Shown: positions 53,512 to 64,000 of the stretch, in pieces
Numbering within the stretch: position 1 is the stretch's first letter
Layout: each line of letters starts with the position of its first letter
Origin: Massilia sp. TS11
GTDB lineage: Bacteria > Pseudomonadota > Gammaproteobacteria > Burkholderiales > Burkholderiaceae_D
Assembly (NCBI RefSeq): GCF_022012445.1
Contig: NZ_JAKLTS010000001.1
Location: 248,001-312,000, forward strand
DNA length: 64,000 bases
Direction: 5' to 3'
Made by a program: the position numbers and the translations under genes
The notes under the pieces: model-generated
The model's database searches: none
What the model saw: only the letters and a program-made list of their open reading frames with translations
Told to the model about the DNA's origin: nothing

Positions 53512-54312
53512 ATGAGTGAACAGCAGCAACCGACCGAGACCCCACCGGCGCGCATTGCATCGGTGGTCGATGAAGGACAGCCATTTCCGCCGATCCGGCG
53601 CGTCCCGCTGTTGCAGCCGATGCAGTGGTGGCTGCGCGGCTGGCTCGATTTCCGCGCCGCGCCGCGCGCCAGCCTGTTCTATGGCCTGAGCTTTGCCGGC
53701 ATGGGCTGGCTGTTGCGCCTGGCCCTCAAGGACGCGCCCCAGTTCCTGTCGGTGCTGACCTGCGGCTTTCTGCTGCTCGGCCCCTTGCTCTGCCTGGGCC
53801 TGTACGACATCAGCCGCCGCCTCGAGCGCGGCGAGCGCGATCTGCGCGACACGGTGTTCGCGATCCGCGGGCGCTGGAGCAATGTCGGCGTGCTGGCGCT
53901 GGTGCTCGGCGTCATCATGCTGCTGTGGGCGCGCGCCTCGCTGGTGGTGATTGCGATCTCCTTCACCCAGGGCATGCCGACCAGTTTTCTGGCCACCGCC
54001 GCCTCGCTCGACAACCTCGAATTCCTGATCATCTACAGCTTCGTCGGCTTTCTGTTCGCCAGCCTGGTGTTCGCCATCAGCTGGGTGTCGATCCCCCTGA
54101 TGCTGGACCGCGACACCGACGCCATCTCGGCCGTGATCATCAGCGTGGTGTCCTTGTTCAAGAATTTCCGGCCGGCCCTGCTGTGGGCGATCGCCATCGT
54201 CGCCCTGACCGTGATCGGCTTCTACACCTACAATATCGCCCATCTGCTGTTCATTCCGGTGATCGGCCATGGCACCTGGCATGCCTACCGCGACGTGGTC
54301 GGCGAAGCATGA
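53512..54312 (+). CDS. DUF2189 integral membrane protein
   Basis: 266 residues with about six hydrophobic segments (near 56-76, 80-100, 125-148, 175-200, 220-245 and the end). The N-terminal cytoplasmic part (PIRRVPLLQPMQWWLRGWLDF) and the D-R-D-T-D-A/SLFKNFRP cytoplasmic loop fit the DUF2189 family. The function is unknown. It sits between two terminator- or promoter-bounded blocks and appears to be a single-gene unit. Confidence 0.8.
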   Translation: MSEQQQPTETPPARIASVVDEGQPFPPIRRVPLLQPMQWWLRGWLDFRAAPRASLFYGLSFAGMGWLLRLALKDAPQFLSVLTCGFLLLGPLLCLGLYDISRRLERGERDLRDTVFAIRGRWSNVGVLALVLGVIMLLWARASLVVIAISFTQGMPTSFLATAASLDNLEFLIIYSFVGFLFASLVFAISWVSIPLMLDRDTDAISAVIISVVSLFKNFRPALLWAIAIVALTVIGFYTYNIAHLLFIPVIGHGTWHAYRDVVGEA

Positions 54313-54376
54313 TACAGCGCATATACATATAACAAAAATAACGTATCAGAATCTCATTTTGACTCGTATCCTGCAC

Positions 54377-54393
54377 TGCACTGCCGCAGTGCA
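54377..54393. promoter_or_regulatory. Inverted repeat upstream of leuC
   Basis: TGCACTG-CCG-CAGTGCA, 46 nt before the leuC ATG and close to a CATAAT (54404-54409) that may be the -10. Either an operator or a leader hairpin. No leucine-rich leader peptide was found in this gap. Confidence 0.35.
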
Positions 54394-54439
54394 CAATCCA
54401 TGGCATAATCGATGACGACCTGCCGTGCTCGAACTCAAA

Positions 54440-55846
54440 ATGATCAAAACGCTCTATGACAAACTGTGGGATTCGCACGTCGTCCGCACCGAAGCGGATG
54501 GCACCACGATCCTCTACATCGACCGCCATCTCGTCCACGAAGTGACCAGCCCGCAGGCTTTCGACGGCCTGCGCACGGCCGGGCGCCAGCCCTGGCGCCT
54601 GTCGGCCAACCTGGCCGTGGCCGACCACAATGTGCCGACCACCAGCCGCGCCGAAGGCATTGCCGACCCGGTCTCGCGCCTGCAGGTCGAAACCCTGGAC
54701 AAGAATGCGCGCCAGTATGGCCTGACCTATTTCAACATGAACGACAAGCGCCAAGGCATCGTCCATGTGATCGGGCCGGAGCAGGGCGCCACGCTGCCCG
54801 GCATGACCGTCGTCTGCGGCGACTCGCACACCTCGACCCATGGCGCGTTTGGCTGCCTGGCGCATGGCATCGGCACCTCGGAAGTCGAGCACGTGCTGGC
54901 GACCCAGACCCTGGTGGCCAAGAAATCCAAGGCCATGCTGGTGCAGGTCGACGGCGAATTGCCGGCCGGCGTCACCGCCAAGGACATCGTGCTGGCCGTG
55001 ATCGGCCGCATCGGCACCGCCGGCGGCACCGGCTACGCGATCGAATTCGCTGGCTCGACCATCCGCGCCCTGTCGATGGAAGGCCGCATGACCATCTGCA
55101 ATATGGCGATCGAAGCCGGTGCGCGCGCCGGCATGGTGGCCGTCGACGACACCACCATCAACTACGTCAAGGGCCGCCCGTTCGCGCCCGTCGGTCCGCA
55201 CTGGGAGCGCGCGGTCGACTACTGGCGCACCCTGCATTCCGATGCGGGCGCCCAGTTCGACCTCGTGGTCAGCCTGAACGCGGCCGAGATCAAACCGCAA
55301 GTCACCTGGGGCACCTCGCCCGAGATGGTGGTGGCGGTCGACGCGCGCGTGCCCGATCCCGATCAGGAACGCGACCCGGTGCGGCGCGACGCGATGGAAA
55401 AGGCCCTGGTCTACATGGGCCTGAAGCCGAATATGGCGATCGCCGACATCCGCATCGACAAGGTCTTCATCGGCTCCTGCACCAATTCGCGCATCGAGGA
55501 TCTGCGCGCGGCCGCCGCCGTGGTGCGCGGCAAGCAGCGCGCCTCGAACGTCAAGCTGGCCATGGTCGTGCCCGGGTCGGGCCTGGTCAAGGAGCAGGCC
55601 GAGCGCGAAGGTCTGGACCGTATCTTCAAGGAGGCCGGTTTCGAATGGCGCGAGCCGGGCTGCTCGATGTGCCTGGCCATGAACGCCGACCGGCTCGAGC
55701 CGGGCGAGCGCTGCGCCTCGACCTCCAACCGCAACTTCGAAGGCCGGCAGGGCCAGGGCGGGCGCACCCATCTGGTGTCGCCGGCCATGGCCGCGGCGGC
55801 CGGTATCGCCGGCCATTTCGTCGATGTCCGCGCCCTGCGCGGCTGA
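54440..55846 (+). CDS. leuC: 3-isopropylmalate dehydratase large subunit
   Basis: 468 residues, the usual length. Aconitase-type iron-sulfur enzyme of leucine synthesis with LeuD. The cluster cysteines are in [11 protein letters not shown] near 350 and in the GCSMCLAMN segment near 410-418. The substrate motif [13 protein letters not shown] near 128-140 is intact. I choose the ATG at 54440; a GTG five codons upstream is possible. The leuD gene follows after the small lipoprotein gene. Confidence 0.97.
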   Translation: MIKTLYDKLWDSHVVRTEADGTTILYIDRHLVHEVTSPQAFDGLRTAGRQPWRLSANLAVADHNVPTTSRAEGIADPVSRLQVETLDKNARQYGLTYFNMNDKRQGIVHVIGPEQGATLPGMTVVCGDSHTSTHGAFGCLAHGIGTSEVEHVLATQTLVAKKSKAMLVQVDGELPAGVTAKDIVLAVIGRIGTAGGTGYAIEFAGSTIRALSMEGRMTICNMAIEAGARAGMVAVDDTTINYVKGRPFAPVGPHWERAVDYWRTLHSDAGAQFDLVVSLNAAEIKPQVTWGTSPEMVVAVDARVPDPDQERDPVRRDAMEKALVYMGLKPNMAIADIRIDKVFIGSCTNSRIEDLRAAAAVVRGKQRASNVKLAMVVPGSGLVKEQAEREGLDRIFKEAGFEWREPGCSMCLAMNADRLEPGERCASTSNRNFEGRQGQGGRTHLVSPAMAAAAGIAGHFVDVRALRG

Positions 55847-55864
55847 ACCCAAGGAGACAAGACC

Positions 55865-55984
55865 ATGAAGAAAATCACCGCGATCCTGATTGCCCTGTTC
55901 GTCCTGGCTGGCTGCAATACGGTGCAAGGCATCGGCAAAGATGTGAAGAAAGCAGGGGAGGCGGTCGAAAAAGCCGCGAAGTGA
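55865..55984 (+). CDS. Entericidin-like small lipoprotein
   Basis: 39 residues, below most gene-calling limits. It starts [17 protein letters not shown] with a clean lipobox (LAGC), then [20 protein letters not shown]. That is the entericidin A/B pattern of a short amphipathic lipoprotein at the membrane. A good ribosome site (AAGGAGACAAGACC) precedes it. It lies 18 nt after leuC and 4 nt before leuD, so it is read with the leucine operon. Entericidins are linked to stress and lysis control in E. coli; a role here is unknown. Confidence 0.88.
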   Translation: MKKITAILIALFVLAGCNTVQGIGKDVKKAGEAVEKAAK

Positions 55985-55988
55985 GCGA

Positions 55989-56636
55989 ATGGAAAAATTT
56001 ACCCGTCTTGAAGGCCTCGTCGCACCGCTCGACCGTCCGAACGTCGACACCGACGCCATCATCCCCAAGCAGTTCCTGAAGTCGATCCACCGGACCGGCT
56101 TCGGCCCCAATCTGTTCGACGAGTGGCGCTACCTCGACCACGGCGAGCCCGGCATGGACAACAGCCGGCGGCCGCTGAACCCGGACTTCGTGCTCAACCA
56201 GCCGCGCTACCAGGGCGCCCAGATTCTGCTGACGCGCAAGAACTTCGGCTGCGGCTCCTCGCGCGAGCACGCGCCCTGGGCGCTCGAGCAGTATGGCTTT
56301 CGCGCCATCATCGCGCCCAGCTTCGCCGACATCTTTTTCAATAACTGCTACAAGAACGGCCTGCTGCCCATCGTGCTGAGCGAACAGCAGGTCGACCATC
56401 TGTTCAACGAAGTGAAGGCCTTCCCCGGCTACAAGCTGGTGGTGGACCTGGAAGCGCAGACCGTGGCGACCGCCAACGGCAGCGTGGCCTACGGCTTCGA
56501 GATCGACGCGTTCCGCAAGTACTGCCTGCTGAACGGGCTGGACGACATTGGCCTGACCCTGCGCCATGCCGACGAGATCCGCGCCTTTGAAGAACGCCAC
56601 CTTGCCAGCCAGCCCTGGCTGGCCAATGTCATCTGA
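55989..56636 (+). CDS. leuD: 3-isopropylmalate dehydratase small subunit
   Basis: 215 residues. Swivel domain partner of LeuC, with [14 protein letters not shown] near 18-31, the [15 protein letters not shown] loop near 85-99, and [16 protein letters not shown] near 112-127. The gene is 11 nt from leuB. Confidence 0.97.
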   Translation: MEKFTRLEGLVAPLDRPNVDTDAIIPKQFLKSIHRTGFGPNLFDEWRYLDHGEPGMDNSRRPLNPDFVLNQPRYQGAQILLTRKNFGCGSSREHAPWALEQYGFRAIIAPSFADIFFNNCYKNGLLPIVLSEQQVDHLFNEVKAFPGYKLVVDLEAQTVATANGSVAYGFEIDAFRKYCLLNGLDDIGLTLRHADEIRAFEERHLASQPWLANVI

Positions 56637-56647
56637 GCCAGGTCCCT

Positions 56648-57718
56648 ATGAAGATTGCCATCCTGCCCGGCGACGGTATCGGTCCCGAGATCGTCGCCCA
56701 GGCCGTCAAGGTGCTCAACGCCCTTGACCTGAAATTTGAAATGGAAACGGCCGCCGTCGGCGGCGCCGGTTACGAAGCCCATGGCCACCCGCTGCCCGAA
56801 GCCACGCTCAAGCTGGCCAAGGAAGCCGATGCCGTGCTGTTCGGCGCGGTCGGCGACTGGAAGTACGACACGCTCGAGCGCGCGCTGCGCCCCGAGCAGG
56901 CGATTCTCGGCCTGCGCAAGGAGCTCGGCCTGTTCGCCAATCTGCGTCCGGCCATCCTGTATCCGGAACTGGCGGGCGCCTCGACCCTGAAGCCCGAAGT
57001 CGTGTCCGGCCTCGACATTCTGATCGTGCGCGAACTGACCGGCGACATCTATTTCGGCAAGCCGCGCGGCGTGCGCGTCTGCCCGGACGGCCCCTTCGCC
57101 GGCGAGCGCGAAGGCTTCGACACCATGCGCTATGCCGAAAGCGAAATCCGGCGCATCGCCCATGTCGCCTTCCAGGCCGCGCAAAAGCGCAGCAAGCGCC
57201 TGACCAGTGTGGACAAGGCGAACGTGCTCGAAACCTTCCAGTTCTGGAAGGACATCGTCAGCGAAGTGGCCAAGGATTATCCGGACGTCGCGCTCGACCA
57301 CATGTATGTCGACAACGCCGCCATGCAGCTGGTGCGCGCGCCCAAGAAATTCGACGTGGTCGTGACCGGCAATATGTTCGGCGACATCCTGTCCGATGCG
57401 GCCGCCATGCTGACCGGCTCGATCGGCATGCTGCCGTCGGCCTCGCTCGACGCCAATAACAAGGGCCTGTACGAACCCTCGCACGGCTCCGCGCCCGATA
57501 TCGCGGGCAAAGGCATCGCCAATCCGCTGGCCACGATCCTGTCGGCGGCGATGATGCTCCGTTACTCGCTCGGCCAGGCAGAACAGGCTGACCGCGTCGA
57601 GAACGCCGTGAAAGCCGTTCTGGCCCAGGGCCTGCGCACGGCCGATATCTATGAAGAAGGCATGACCAAGGTCGGCACCGCAGAGATGGGCGCGGCCGTG
57701 GTCCAGGCCCTCCGTTAA
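56648..57718 (+). CDS. leuB: 3-isopropylmalate dehydrogenase
   Basis: 356 residues. NAD-dependent oxidative decarboxylation in leucine synthesis. Visible are GDGIGPEI near the start, [14 protein letters not shown] near 128-141, the [13 protein letters not shown] segment near 189-201 and [10 protein letters not shown] near 279-288. It ends 19 nt before asd. Confidence 0.97.
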   Translation: MKIAILPGDGIGPEIVAQAVKVLNALDLKFEMETAAVGGAGYEAHGHPLPEATLKLAKEADAVLFGAVGDWKYDTLERALRPEQAILGLRKELGLFANLRPAILYPELAGASTLKPEVVSGLDILIVRELTGDIYFGKPRGVRVCPDGPFAGEREGFDTMRYAESEIRRIAHVAFQAAQKRSKRLTSVDKANVLETFQFWKDIVSEVAKDYPDVALDHMYVDNAAMQLVRAPKKFDVVVTGNMFGDILSDAAAMLTGSIGMLPSASLDANNKGLYEPSHGSAPDIAGKGIANPLATILSAAMMLRYSLGQAEQADRVENAVKAVLAQGLRTADIYEEGMTKVGTAEMGAAVVQALR

Positions 57719-57737
57719 ATACAGCAAAGGAAAGAGA

Positions 57738-58853
57738 ATGAAACTCGTAGGCTTGGTAGGTTGGCGCGGTATGGTCGGTTCGGTCCTCATGCAGCGCATG
57801 CAGGACGAAGGCGACTTCGCGCATATTGAACCGGTGTTTTTCACCACGTCGAATCCGGGCGGCAAAGCCCCGGCCATGGCCAAAAACGAAACGACGCTGA
57901 AATCGGCCACCGACATTACAGAGCTGTCGAAATGCGAGATCATTATTTCCTGCCAGGGCGGTGACTACACGACCGAGGTGTTCCCCAAGCTGCGCGCGGC
58001 CGGCTGGAACGGCTACTGGATCGACGCCGCCTCGACCCTGCGCATGCAGGACGACGCCATCATCATCCTCGATCCGGTCAATCTGAACGTGATCCAGGAT
58101 GGTCTGGCGCGCGGCGTCAAGAACTACGTCGGCGGCAATTGCACGGTCTCGTGCATGCTGATGGGTCTGGGCGGCCTGTTCAAGGCCGATCTGGTCGAGT
58201 GGATGACCTCGATGACCTACCAGGCGGCCTCGGGCGGCGGCGCCCAGCACATGCGCGAGCTGCTGACCCAGTTCGGCACGATCAATGCGGCGGTCAAGCC
58301 CCTGCTCGACGATCCCGCCTCGGCCATTCTGGCGATCGACAAGGGCGTGCTGGCCACCCAGCACGGCCTGAGCGCCGAAGAAACCAAGCAGTTCGGCGTG
58401 CCCCTGGCCGGCAATCTGATTCCCTGGATCGACAAGGACCTGGGCAATGGCCAGTCGCGCGAAGAGTGGAAGGGCGGCGCCGAGACCAACAAGATTCTCG
58501 GCCGCAGCGCCAACCCGACCCCGGTCGACGGTCTGTGCGTGCGCATCGGCGCCATGCGCTGCCACTCGCAGGCCCTGACCATCAAGCTCAAGCGGGACGT
58601 GCCGCTGGACGAGATCAATGCCATGATCGCCGAGGACAACCAGTGGGTGAAATTCGTGCCGAACACGCGCGAAGCCTCGATGCATGAGCTGACCCCGGCC
58701 GCCGTCACCGGCAGCCTGACGATCCCGGTCGGCCGTGTGCGCAAGCTGTCGATGGGTCCCGAGTACATCTCGGCCTTCACGGTCGGCGACCAGCTGCTGT
58801 GGGGCGCGGCCGAGCCGCTGCGCCGCATGCTGCGCATCCTGCTCGACGCCTGA
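57738..58853 (+). CDS. asd: Aspartate-semialdehyde dehydrogenase
   Basis: 371 residues, long gammaproteobacterial-type enzyme. NADP loop [13 protein letters not shown] near 4-16, catalytic Cys in GGNCTVSC near 133-140, and the His near 278 in [13 protein letters not shown]. It supplies semialdehyde for lysine (dapA, 21 kb), threonine and methionine. It follows leuB and ends at a strong terminator. Confidence 0.97.
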   Translation: MKLVGLVGWRGMVGSVLMQRMQDEGDFAHIEPVFFTTSNPGGKAPAMAKNETTLKSATDITELSKCEIIISCQGGDYTTEVFPKLRAAGWNGYWIDAASTLRMQDDAIIILDPVNLNVIQDGLARGVKNYVGGNCTVSCMLMGLGGLFKADLVEWMTSMTYQAASGGGAQHMRELLTQFGTINAAVKPLLDDPASAILAIDKGVLATQHGLSAEETKQFGVPLAGNLIPWIDKDLGNGQSREEWKGGAETNKILGRSANPTPVDGLCVRIGAMRCHSQALTIKLKRDVPLDEINAMIAEDNQWVKFVPNTREASMHELTPAAVTGSLTIPVGRVRKLSMGPEYISAFTVGDQLLWGAAEPLRRMLRILLDA

Positions 58854-58874
58854 CCCACGCCGCAGCCATCCCGC

Positions 58875-58905
58875 CAAAGCCCGCGCCCGCGGGCTTTGTT
58901 GCTTT
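58875..58905 (+). terminator. Intrinsic terminator after asd
   Basis: CAAAGCCCGCG-CC-CGCGGGCTTTG, an 11-bp perfect stem, followed by TTGCTTTT. It ends the leuCDB-asd unit. Confidence 0.85.
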
Positions 58906-58909
58906 TAAA

Positions 58910-58969
58910 ACAAATCGGGGTCAGACCCCATTTTTCTTTTGAGATAAATGGGGTCTGACCCCGATTTGT
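58910..58969. repeat. Second GGGGTCAGACCCC palindromic repeat
   Basis: Perfect 24-bp inverted arms (58910-58933 and 58946-58969) around a 12-nt loop. Each arm holds the 13-nt core, inverted relative to the other (GGGGTCAGACCCC and GGGGTCTGACCCC). Same family as the element at 23143-23217. The rest of the gap to fimV (58970-59120) shows nothing I can name. Confidence 0.85.
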
Positions 58970-59120
58970 CCTGTTGTTAAAGTTGCTCGCGTTTTCTGCG
59001 TAAATCAGTAAAAGCCCGCGTTGCAACAGCGCAATGCTTGCACGCCCCAGCACCAGATGTTAAGGTGAGACTTCCGGGAATGTAACTGTTCCTAAGCCAA
59101 TCAAAGAGTTAAGCGCCAAT

Positions 59121-61919
59121 ATGCAAGTAAAACATCCCATGTCGTTTGCGTTGAAGAACCTGGTCGGTGCCCTTGCGGGCGCGTTCCTGGTCTCCTCCGC
59201 GGCTTACGCCGCTGGCCTGGGGAAGTTGACGGTGCAGTCGGCGCTGGGCCAGCCCCTGCGCGCGGAGATTGAACTGACGGCCGTCGCCGCCGATGAGGCC
59301 GCTGGCATCACGGCCAAACTGGCCTCGCCCGAAGCCTTCCGTCTGGCCAATATCGAATTCAACCCGGCTTTGCTGGCCCTGCGCTTCCAGGTCGATGCGC
59401 GCAATGGCAAGCAGATCATCCGGATCAGCTCTTCGCAGCCGATCAATGAGCCCTTCGTCGACATGCTGCTCGAACTGAGCTGGAACGGCGGGCGCATCGT
59501 GCGCGAATACACTTTCCTGCTCGACCCGGCCGAGCTGCGCCAGGCCCAGTCGGCCCAGGCCGCGGCCCCGGTGGCCGTGCAGAGCATTGGCGACAAGCTC
59601 GCGCCCAAGGCGGCGCCGGCCGAGGCGCGCAAGCCCGAGGCCGCCAAGCCGGCCGGCGCCAGCGAATACAAGGTCAAGGCCGGCGATACGCTGTACAAGA
59701 TCGCGGCCCAGCTCAAGCCGCGCGAAGTCTCGCTCGACACCATGCTGGTGGCTCTGTACCGCGCCAATCCGGATGCCTTCCTCGGCAATAACATGAACCG
59801 CCTGAAGTCGGGCCAGGTGCTGGCTGTGCCCGGCAGCGACAGCCTGGCGCAGAGCAATGAAGGCGAGGCCCACGCGATGGTGCTGGCCCATGCGGCCGAC
59901 TTCCGCGCCTACAGCGGCCGGCTGGCCGGCCAGGTGGCCGCCGCCACCCCCGCCAAGGCGCCCGAGGAAGCCCAGAGCGGCAGCGGCAAGGTCAGCACCA
60001 AGGTCGAGGAAAAGCCGACTGCGGCCAACACCGCCAAGGACCAGCTCAAGCTGTCCAAGGCGAGCGCCACCGGCGCCACGGCCGGCAAGGGCGGCAGCGC
60101 GGAAGATACGCTGGCGCGCGAACAGGAACTGAAGGACGCCAAGGCGCGCATCAAGGAACTCGAAAAGAACGTCGGCGATCTGGAGAAGATGCTGACCGTG
60201 AAAGGCCAGCCGCTGCCCGAGCCGAAGCCGGAAGCCAAGCCCGAGGTCAAACCGGAGGTCAAGCCGGAGCCGCCCAAGCCGGTCGCCAAGCCCAAGCCGC
60301 CGGTCAAGAAATTGCCGCCGCCGCCCCCGCCGCCGACCCTGCTCGACACGCTGATGGACAATATCCAGCTGCTCGGCGGTGCCCTCGGCGCGCTGCTGCT
60401 CGGCGCCCTGTACATCGTGATGAAACGCCGCAAGGCGGCCGCGCCGGAACCGGCGCCGGTCGAACCGAGCGTGCTCAAGGACCCGGGCACGCAAGCGCCC
60501 GAGATGTTCGCGGAGCAGGGCGGGCAGAGCGTGGACACCAATAACAGCGTGTTCAATTCCAGCTTCGCGCCGTCCGCCAGCCAGCTTGACACGAACGAAG
60601 TCGACCCGGTGGCCGAGGCCGATGTCTACATCGCCTATGGCCGCGACGCCCAGGCCGAGGAAATTCTGAAGGAAGCTCTGCGCACCCATCCGGAGCGCCT
60701 GCCGGTGCGCCTGAAGCTGCTGGAAATCTATGCCAACCGCAAGGACACGCGCGCCTTCGAAGGCCAGGCCAAGGAACTGCACAGCTACACCAATGGCGAG
60801 GGCGACGAGTGGCAGCAGGCTGCCGCCCTGGGCCTGAGCATCGACCCGCTCAATCCGCTCTACCAGACGGCCGCCGCTGCGCCGGCCCCGGCCCCGGCCG
60901 CCAATCCGGAAGCCGATATGCTGGCCGCCGCGCTCGAACAGGCGATGGCCGCGCCGATGGATCTGGAACTGCCGAGCGAAGCGCCGACCCCGGCCCCGAC
61001 CCCGGCTCCGACCGAAGCGCCGGGCATCGATCCGAATGCGCTCGACTTCGACCTCGGCGATATCGACTTCAAGAATCACGGCAAGCCGAATTCGGGCGCG
61101 CCGGTGCCGGCCCCGGCCCCGAGCGCCCCGGTCGACGATATGCTGGCCGACCTGTCCTTCGACGAGGCGCCGACCGCGGTCGCCACCGAAGCCCCGACCC
61201 CGGCCCCGCTGCCCGATCTGGGCATGGACCTGGACATGGGCCTCGACCTCGATCTGGGCAGCAGCCCGGCCCCGGCGCCCGCGCCGGCCGCCGCCAGCAG
61301 CGCCGCGGCCGACCTCGAAGCGCTCGACCTCGACAGCCTGGGTCTGGACGACCTCGACCTCGGCGGCAGCGCCCCGAGCCCGGCCCCGTCCGCCGCGCCC
61401 AGCAGCGACCTCGACCTGGCCGCCCTGGCCGCCGAATTCGATCTGCCGGCCACGCCCGCGCCCACGCCGGCCCCGGCCGCCGCCGTACCCGATGCCCTGG
61501 CCGCGCTCGACGCGATGGACTTCGACCTGCCGGCCAGCCCGGCCCCGGCGCCCGCGCCGGCCGCTGAAGAAGACCCGCTGGCCGACCTGTCGCTCGACGA
61601 CCTCGACCTGGTCAGCCCGGCCCCGAGCGCGGCCCCGACGGCTGCGCCTTCGCTGGCCGATTTCGACCTGTCGAGCATCGACCTCGACCTGCCGGCCCCG
61701 GCGGCGGAAGCCCCGGCCCCGGCCGCGCCCGCCGCTGACGAGGACGATGCGCTGCTGTCGCCCGAACATCAGGAAATGGAAACCAAGCTCGACCTGGCCG
61801 TGGCCTATCAGGAGATTGGCGACAAGGAAGGCGCACGCGAACTGATCGACGAAGTCATCAAAGGCGGCAGCCCGCGCCAGATTCAGCGCGCCCAGGAAAT
61901 GCTTGCCCTTCTCGGTTAA
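59121..61919 (+). CDS. fimV: FimV/HubP family polar landmark protein
   Basis: 932 residues. Signal peptide to about residue 30, FimV N-terminal domain 31-135, LysM peptidoglycan-binding domain about 179-237 ([13 protein letters not shown]). Then a Lys/Glu/Pro region, a membrane helix near 408-433 followed by KRRK, and a cytoplasmic part. That part has a TPR-like stretch (about 490-560), a long acidic Ala/Pro/Asp/Leu region, and the conserved C-terminal FimV motif ([26 protein letters not shown]). It recruits chemotaxis and pilus systems to the pole. It is upstream of truA by 4 nt. Confidence 0.94.
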   Translation: MQVKHPMSFALKNLVGALAGAFLVSSAAYAAGLGKLTVQSALGQPLRAEIELTAVAADEAAGITAKLASPEAFRLANIEFNPALLALRFQVDARNGKQIIRISSSQPINEPFVDMLLELSWNGGRIVREYTFLLDPAELRQAQSAQAAAPVAVQSIGDKLAPKAAPAEARKPEAAKPAGASEYKVKAGDTLYKIAAQLKPREVSLDTMLVALYRANPDAFLGNNMNRLKSGQVLAVPGSDSLAQSNEGEAHAMVLAHAADFRAYSGRLAGQVAAATPAKAPEEAQSGSGKVSTKVEEKPTAANTAKDQLKLSKASATGATAGKGGSAEDTLAREQELKDAKARIKELEKNVGDLEKMLTVKGQPLPEPKPEAKPEVKPEVKPEPPKPVAKPKPPVKKLPPPPPPPTLLDTLMDNIQLLGGALGALLLGALYIVMKRRKAAAPEPAPVEPSVLKDPGTQAPEMFAEQGGQSVDTNNSVFNSSFAPSASQLDTNEVDPVAEADVYIAYGRDAQAEEILKEALRTHPERLPVRLKLLEIYANRKDTRAFEGQAKELHSYTNGEGDEWQQAAALGLSIDPLNPLYQTAAAAPAPAPAANPEADMLAAALEQAMAAPMDLELPSEAPTPAPTPAPTEAPGIDPNALDFDLGDIDFKNHGKPNSGAPVPAPAPSAPVDDMLADLSFDEAPTAVATEAPTPAPLPDLGMDLDMGLDLDLGSSPAPAPAPAAASSAAADLEALDLDSLGLDDLDLGGSAPSPAPSAAPSSDLDLAALAAEFDLPATPAPTPAPAAAVPDALAALDAMDFDLPASPAPAPAPAAEEDPLADLSLDDLDLVSPAPSAAPTAAPSLADFDLSSIDLDLPAPAAEAPAPAAPAADEDDALLSPEHQEMETKLDLAVAYQEIGDKEGARELIDEVIKGGSPRQIQRAQEMLALLG

Positions 61920-61923
61920 TGTT

Positions 61924-62736
61924 GTGAAACGTATCGCACTCGGCGTCCAGTATGACGGCGCCGCCTGGGGCGGGTATCAGACCCAGCCCTCGGGCAACAC
62001 GGTCCAGGACCAGCTGGAGGCGGCCCTGGCCCGCTTTGCCACCGTCCCCATCGCCACCACCTGCGCCGGCCGCACCGATGCCGGCGTGCACGCCATCGAG
62101 CAGGTCGTCCATTTCGACACCGACATCGAGCGCGAAATGCACGCCTGGGTGCGCGCCGCCAATTCCTTCCTGCCGCCCTCGATCAGCGTGCGCTGGGCGC
62201 ATACGCTGCCGAGCCTGGCGGGCGAGGAATTCCATGCGCGCTTTTCGGCGCGTTCGCGCACCTACCACTATGTGCTGCACCGCCACCCGCACCGCTCGGC
62301 CCTGCTGGCCGGCCGCGCCGGCTGGACCTTCCGTCCGCTCGACGTGGCGGCCATGCGCGCCGCGGCCGCCCACCTGATCGGCGAGCACGATTTTTCGGCC
62401 TTCCGCTCCTCGCAATGCCAGGCCAAGTCGCCGGTCAAGCAGATGTACACGATCGAGCTGGCCGAGCATGGCGAGCTGCTGGTGTTCACGCTGCGCGCCA
62501 GCGCATTTCTGCACCACATGGTGCGCAATATCGTCGGCAGCCTGCTCGAAGTCGGGGTCGGCAAGCGCGCGCCCGAGTGGATGGCCAGCCTGCTGGCCGG
62601 GCGCAACCGCAGCGACGCCGCGCCCACCTTCATGCCCGACGGCCTCTATCTTGCCCGTATCGAATACGAGGCCAAATGGGGTCTGCCCCAGGAAGATTTT
62701 GCATGCATCGTACCCGGATTAAAATCTGCGGTCTGA
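61924..62736 (+). CDS. truA: tRNA pseudouridine(38-40) synthase
   Basis: 270 residues. Catalytic Asp in [11 protein letters not shown] near 48-58. The family start is [13 protein letters not shown], so I place the start at GTG 61924; a TTG seven codons earlier would overlap fimV. The 3' end overlaps trpF by 34 nt, the usual order in this group. Confidence 0.93.
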   Translation: MKRIALGVQYDGAAWGGYQTQPSGNTVQDQLEAALARFATVPIATTCAGRTDAGVHAIEQVVHFDTDIEREMHAWVRAANSFLPPSISVRWAHTLPSLAGEEFHARFSARSRTYHYVLHRHPHRSALLAGRAGWTFRPLDVAAMRAAAAHLIGEHDFSAFRSSQCQAKSPVKQMYTIELAEHGELLVFTLRASAFLHHMVRNIVGSLLEVGVGKRAPEWMASLLAGRNRSDAAPTFMPDGLYLARIEYEAKWGLPQEDFACIVPGLKSAV

Positions 62737-63341
62737 CCCGCACCGAGGATGTGGCCGCTGCCGTCGCGGCCGGCGCCGACGCGCTCGGTTTCGTGTTCTA
62801 CCCGAACAGCCCGCGCTATGTGAGTGTCGAGCGCGCGGCCGAACTGATCCAGGCCGTGCCGCCCTTTGTCAGCACGGTCGGCCTGTTCGTCAATGCCAGC
62901 GAGGCCGAGGTGCGCCAGGCCGCCGTCGGCCTGCTGCAATTCCATGGCGACGAGACGCCGGCCGAGTGCGCGGCCCTGGCGGCGGCCGTGTCCAAACCCT
63001 TCATCCGTGCCTACCGCGTGCGCCCCGACACACGCCCGGCTGATCTGCTAGAATCTGAAGCAGCATATCGCGCCGCCAGTCCCTGGTTCGCCGGCCTCCT
63101 GCTGGATACCTGGGTCGACGCTTACGGTGGCGCCGGAAAGGTTTTTGATTGGTCTCTTATCCCAAGCGAACTCGCGCCTCGGGCCGTTTTAAGTGGTGGC
63201 TTGAGCGTACCCAACGTGACTGGCGCGGTGGCCAGTGTTCGCCCCTACGCGGTTGACGTCAGCAGTGGCGTCGAAGCGAGCAAAGGGATCAAGGATGCCC
63301 GCCTGATGGCCGATTTCATCGCGGCGGTGCGGGCAGCATAA
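62703..63341 (+). CDS. trpF: Phosphoribosylanthranilate isomerase
   Basis: 212 residues, TIM barrel. The catalytic Cys is in IKICGLTR near 7-14 and the Asp in LLLDTWV near 133. QFHGDE near 79-84 and LSGGL near 163-167 are typical. It begins inside truA in another frame. trpB follows after 45 nt. Confidence 0.95.
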   Translation: MHRTRIKICGLTRTEDVAAAVAAGADALGFVFYPNSPRYVSVERAAELIQAVPPFVSTVGLFVNASEAEVRQAAVGLLQFHGDETPAECAALAAAVSKPFIRAYRVRPDTRPADLLESEAAYRAASPWFAGLLLDTWVDAYGGAGKVFDWSLIPSELAPRAVLSGGLSVPNVTGAVASVRPYAVDVSSGVEASKGIKDARLMADFIAAVRAA

Positions 63342-63386
63342 GGCGGGTCGTCTGGCCCGCCCCCAGCGGATCAAAGGACCTGTAGC

Positions 63387-64000
<614 letters not shown>

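Noticed and set aside
54313..54439. Leucine attenuator with leader peptide before leuC
   Set aside because: No short frame with a run of Leu codons followed by alternative hairpins; only one small inverted repeat is present.

Overview
The window is a high-GC chromosomal segment of a betaproteobacterium, most likely Burkholderiales, family Oxalobacteraceae (Massilia/Janthinobacterium/Duganella type). That placement is an inference from the gene order leuC-leuD-leuB-asd-fimV-truA-trpF-trpB, the strong GC bias at third codon positions, the fused indolepyruvate oxidoreductase next to an Lrp-type regulator, and the chemosensory gene content. I see no tRNA, rRNA, insertion sequence, prophage or CRISPR array. 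56 protein genes are supported; the first (nudK-like) and last (trpB) are cut by the window edges.

Layout. 1-1 kb: divergent Nudix hydrolase and DeoR-type regulator. 1.2-12.5 kb: one giant gene for a 3766-residue two-partner-secretion exoprotein. It has an FHA-type secretion domain, six roughly 226-residue beta repeats, and a tail of exactly 52 tandem 19-residue repeats with two invariant cysteines each. A small 2OG-Fe(II) oxygenase-like gene follows. 13-29 kb: housekeeping and stress genes. These are a thioesterase, hslO, a gamma-carbonic anhydrase, an alpha/beta hydrolase, a PHP phosphoesterase, htpX, a YciO/YrdC protein, a site-2 protease, trpS, a methyltransferase, dapA, bamC, a small lipoprotein, a DUF7931-like protein, the ribosomal oxygenase roxA, slyD, an exported unknown and mutS.

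29.5-41.5 kb: a minus-strand chemosensory block of 12 tightly packed genes. In transcription order they are an RsbQ-like hydrolase, PAS hybrid kinase, response regulator, short MCP, CheY, STAS, CheA, MCP, CheW, CheR, CheD and CheB; a separate HPt gene lies upstream. An RsbQ/PAS pair of the kind that controls the sigma-B pathway in Bacillus appears here to feed a chemotaxis-type pathway. 41.5-50.3 kb: two LuxR-type response regulators, Lrp/AsnC with the indolepyruvate oxidoreductase, a pteridine group (FolM-like SDR plus two divergent FolB/FolX paralogues), a Crp/Fnr regulator without the FNR cysteines, and uspA behind an FNR-like box. 50.7-53.4 kb: a second chemosensory unit, cheZ-cheA. 53.5-64 kb: a DUF2189 membrane protein, then leucine (leuCDB), aspartate-family (asd), polar landmark (fimV), tRNA modification (truA) and tryptophan (trpF, trpB) genes. 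An entericidin-like lipoprotein of 39 residues sits between leuC and leuD.

The most unusual object is the 52-repeat cysteine tail. Other points worth following are the RsbQ-PAS-chemosensory operon, a GGGGTCAGACCCC palindromic repeat found at two sites, the pteridine cluster, and several convergent gene pairs whose stop codons share one 4-bp palindrome.
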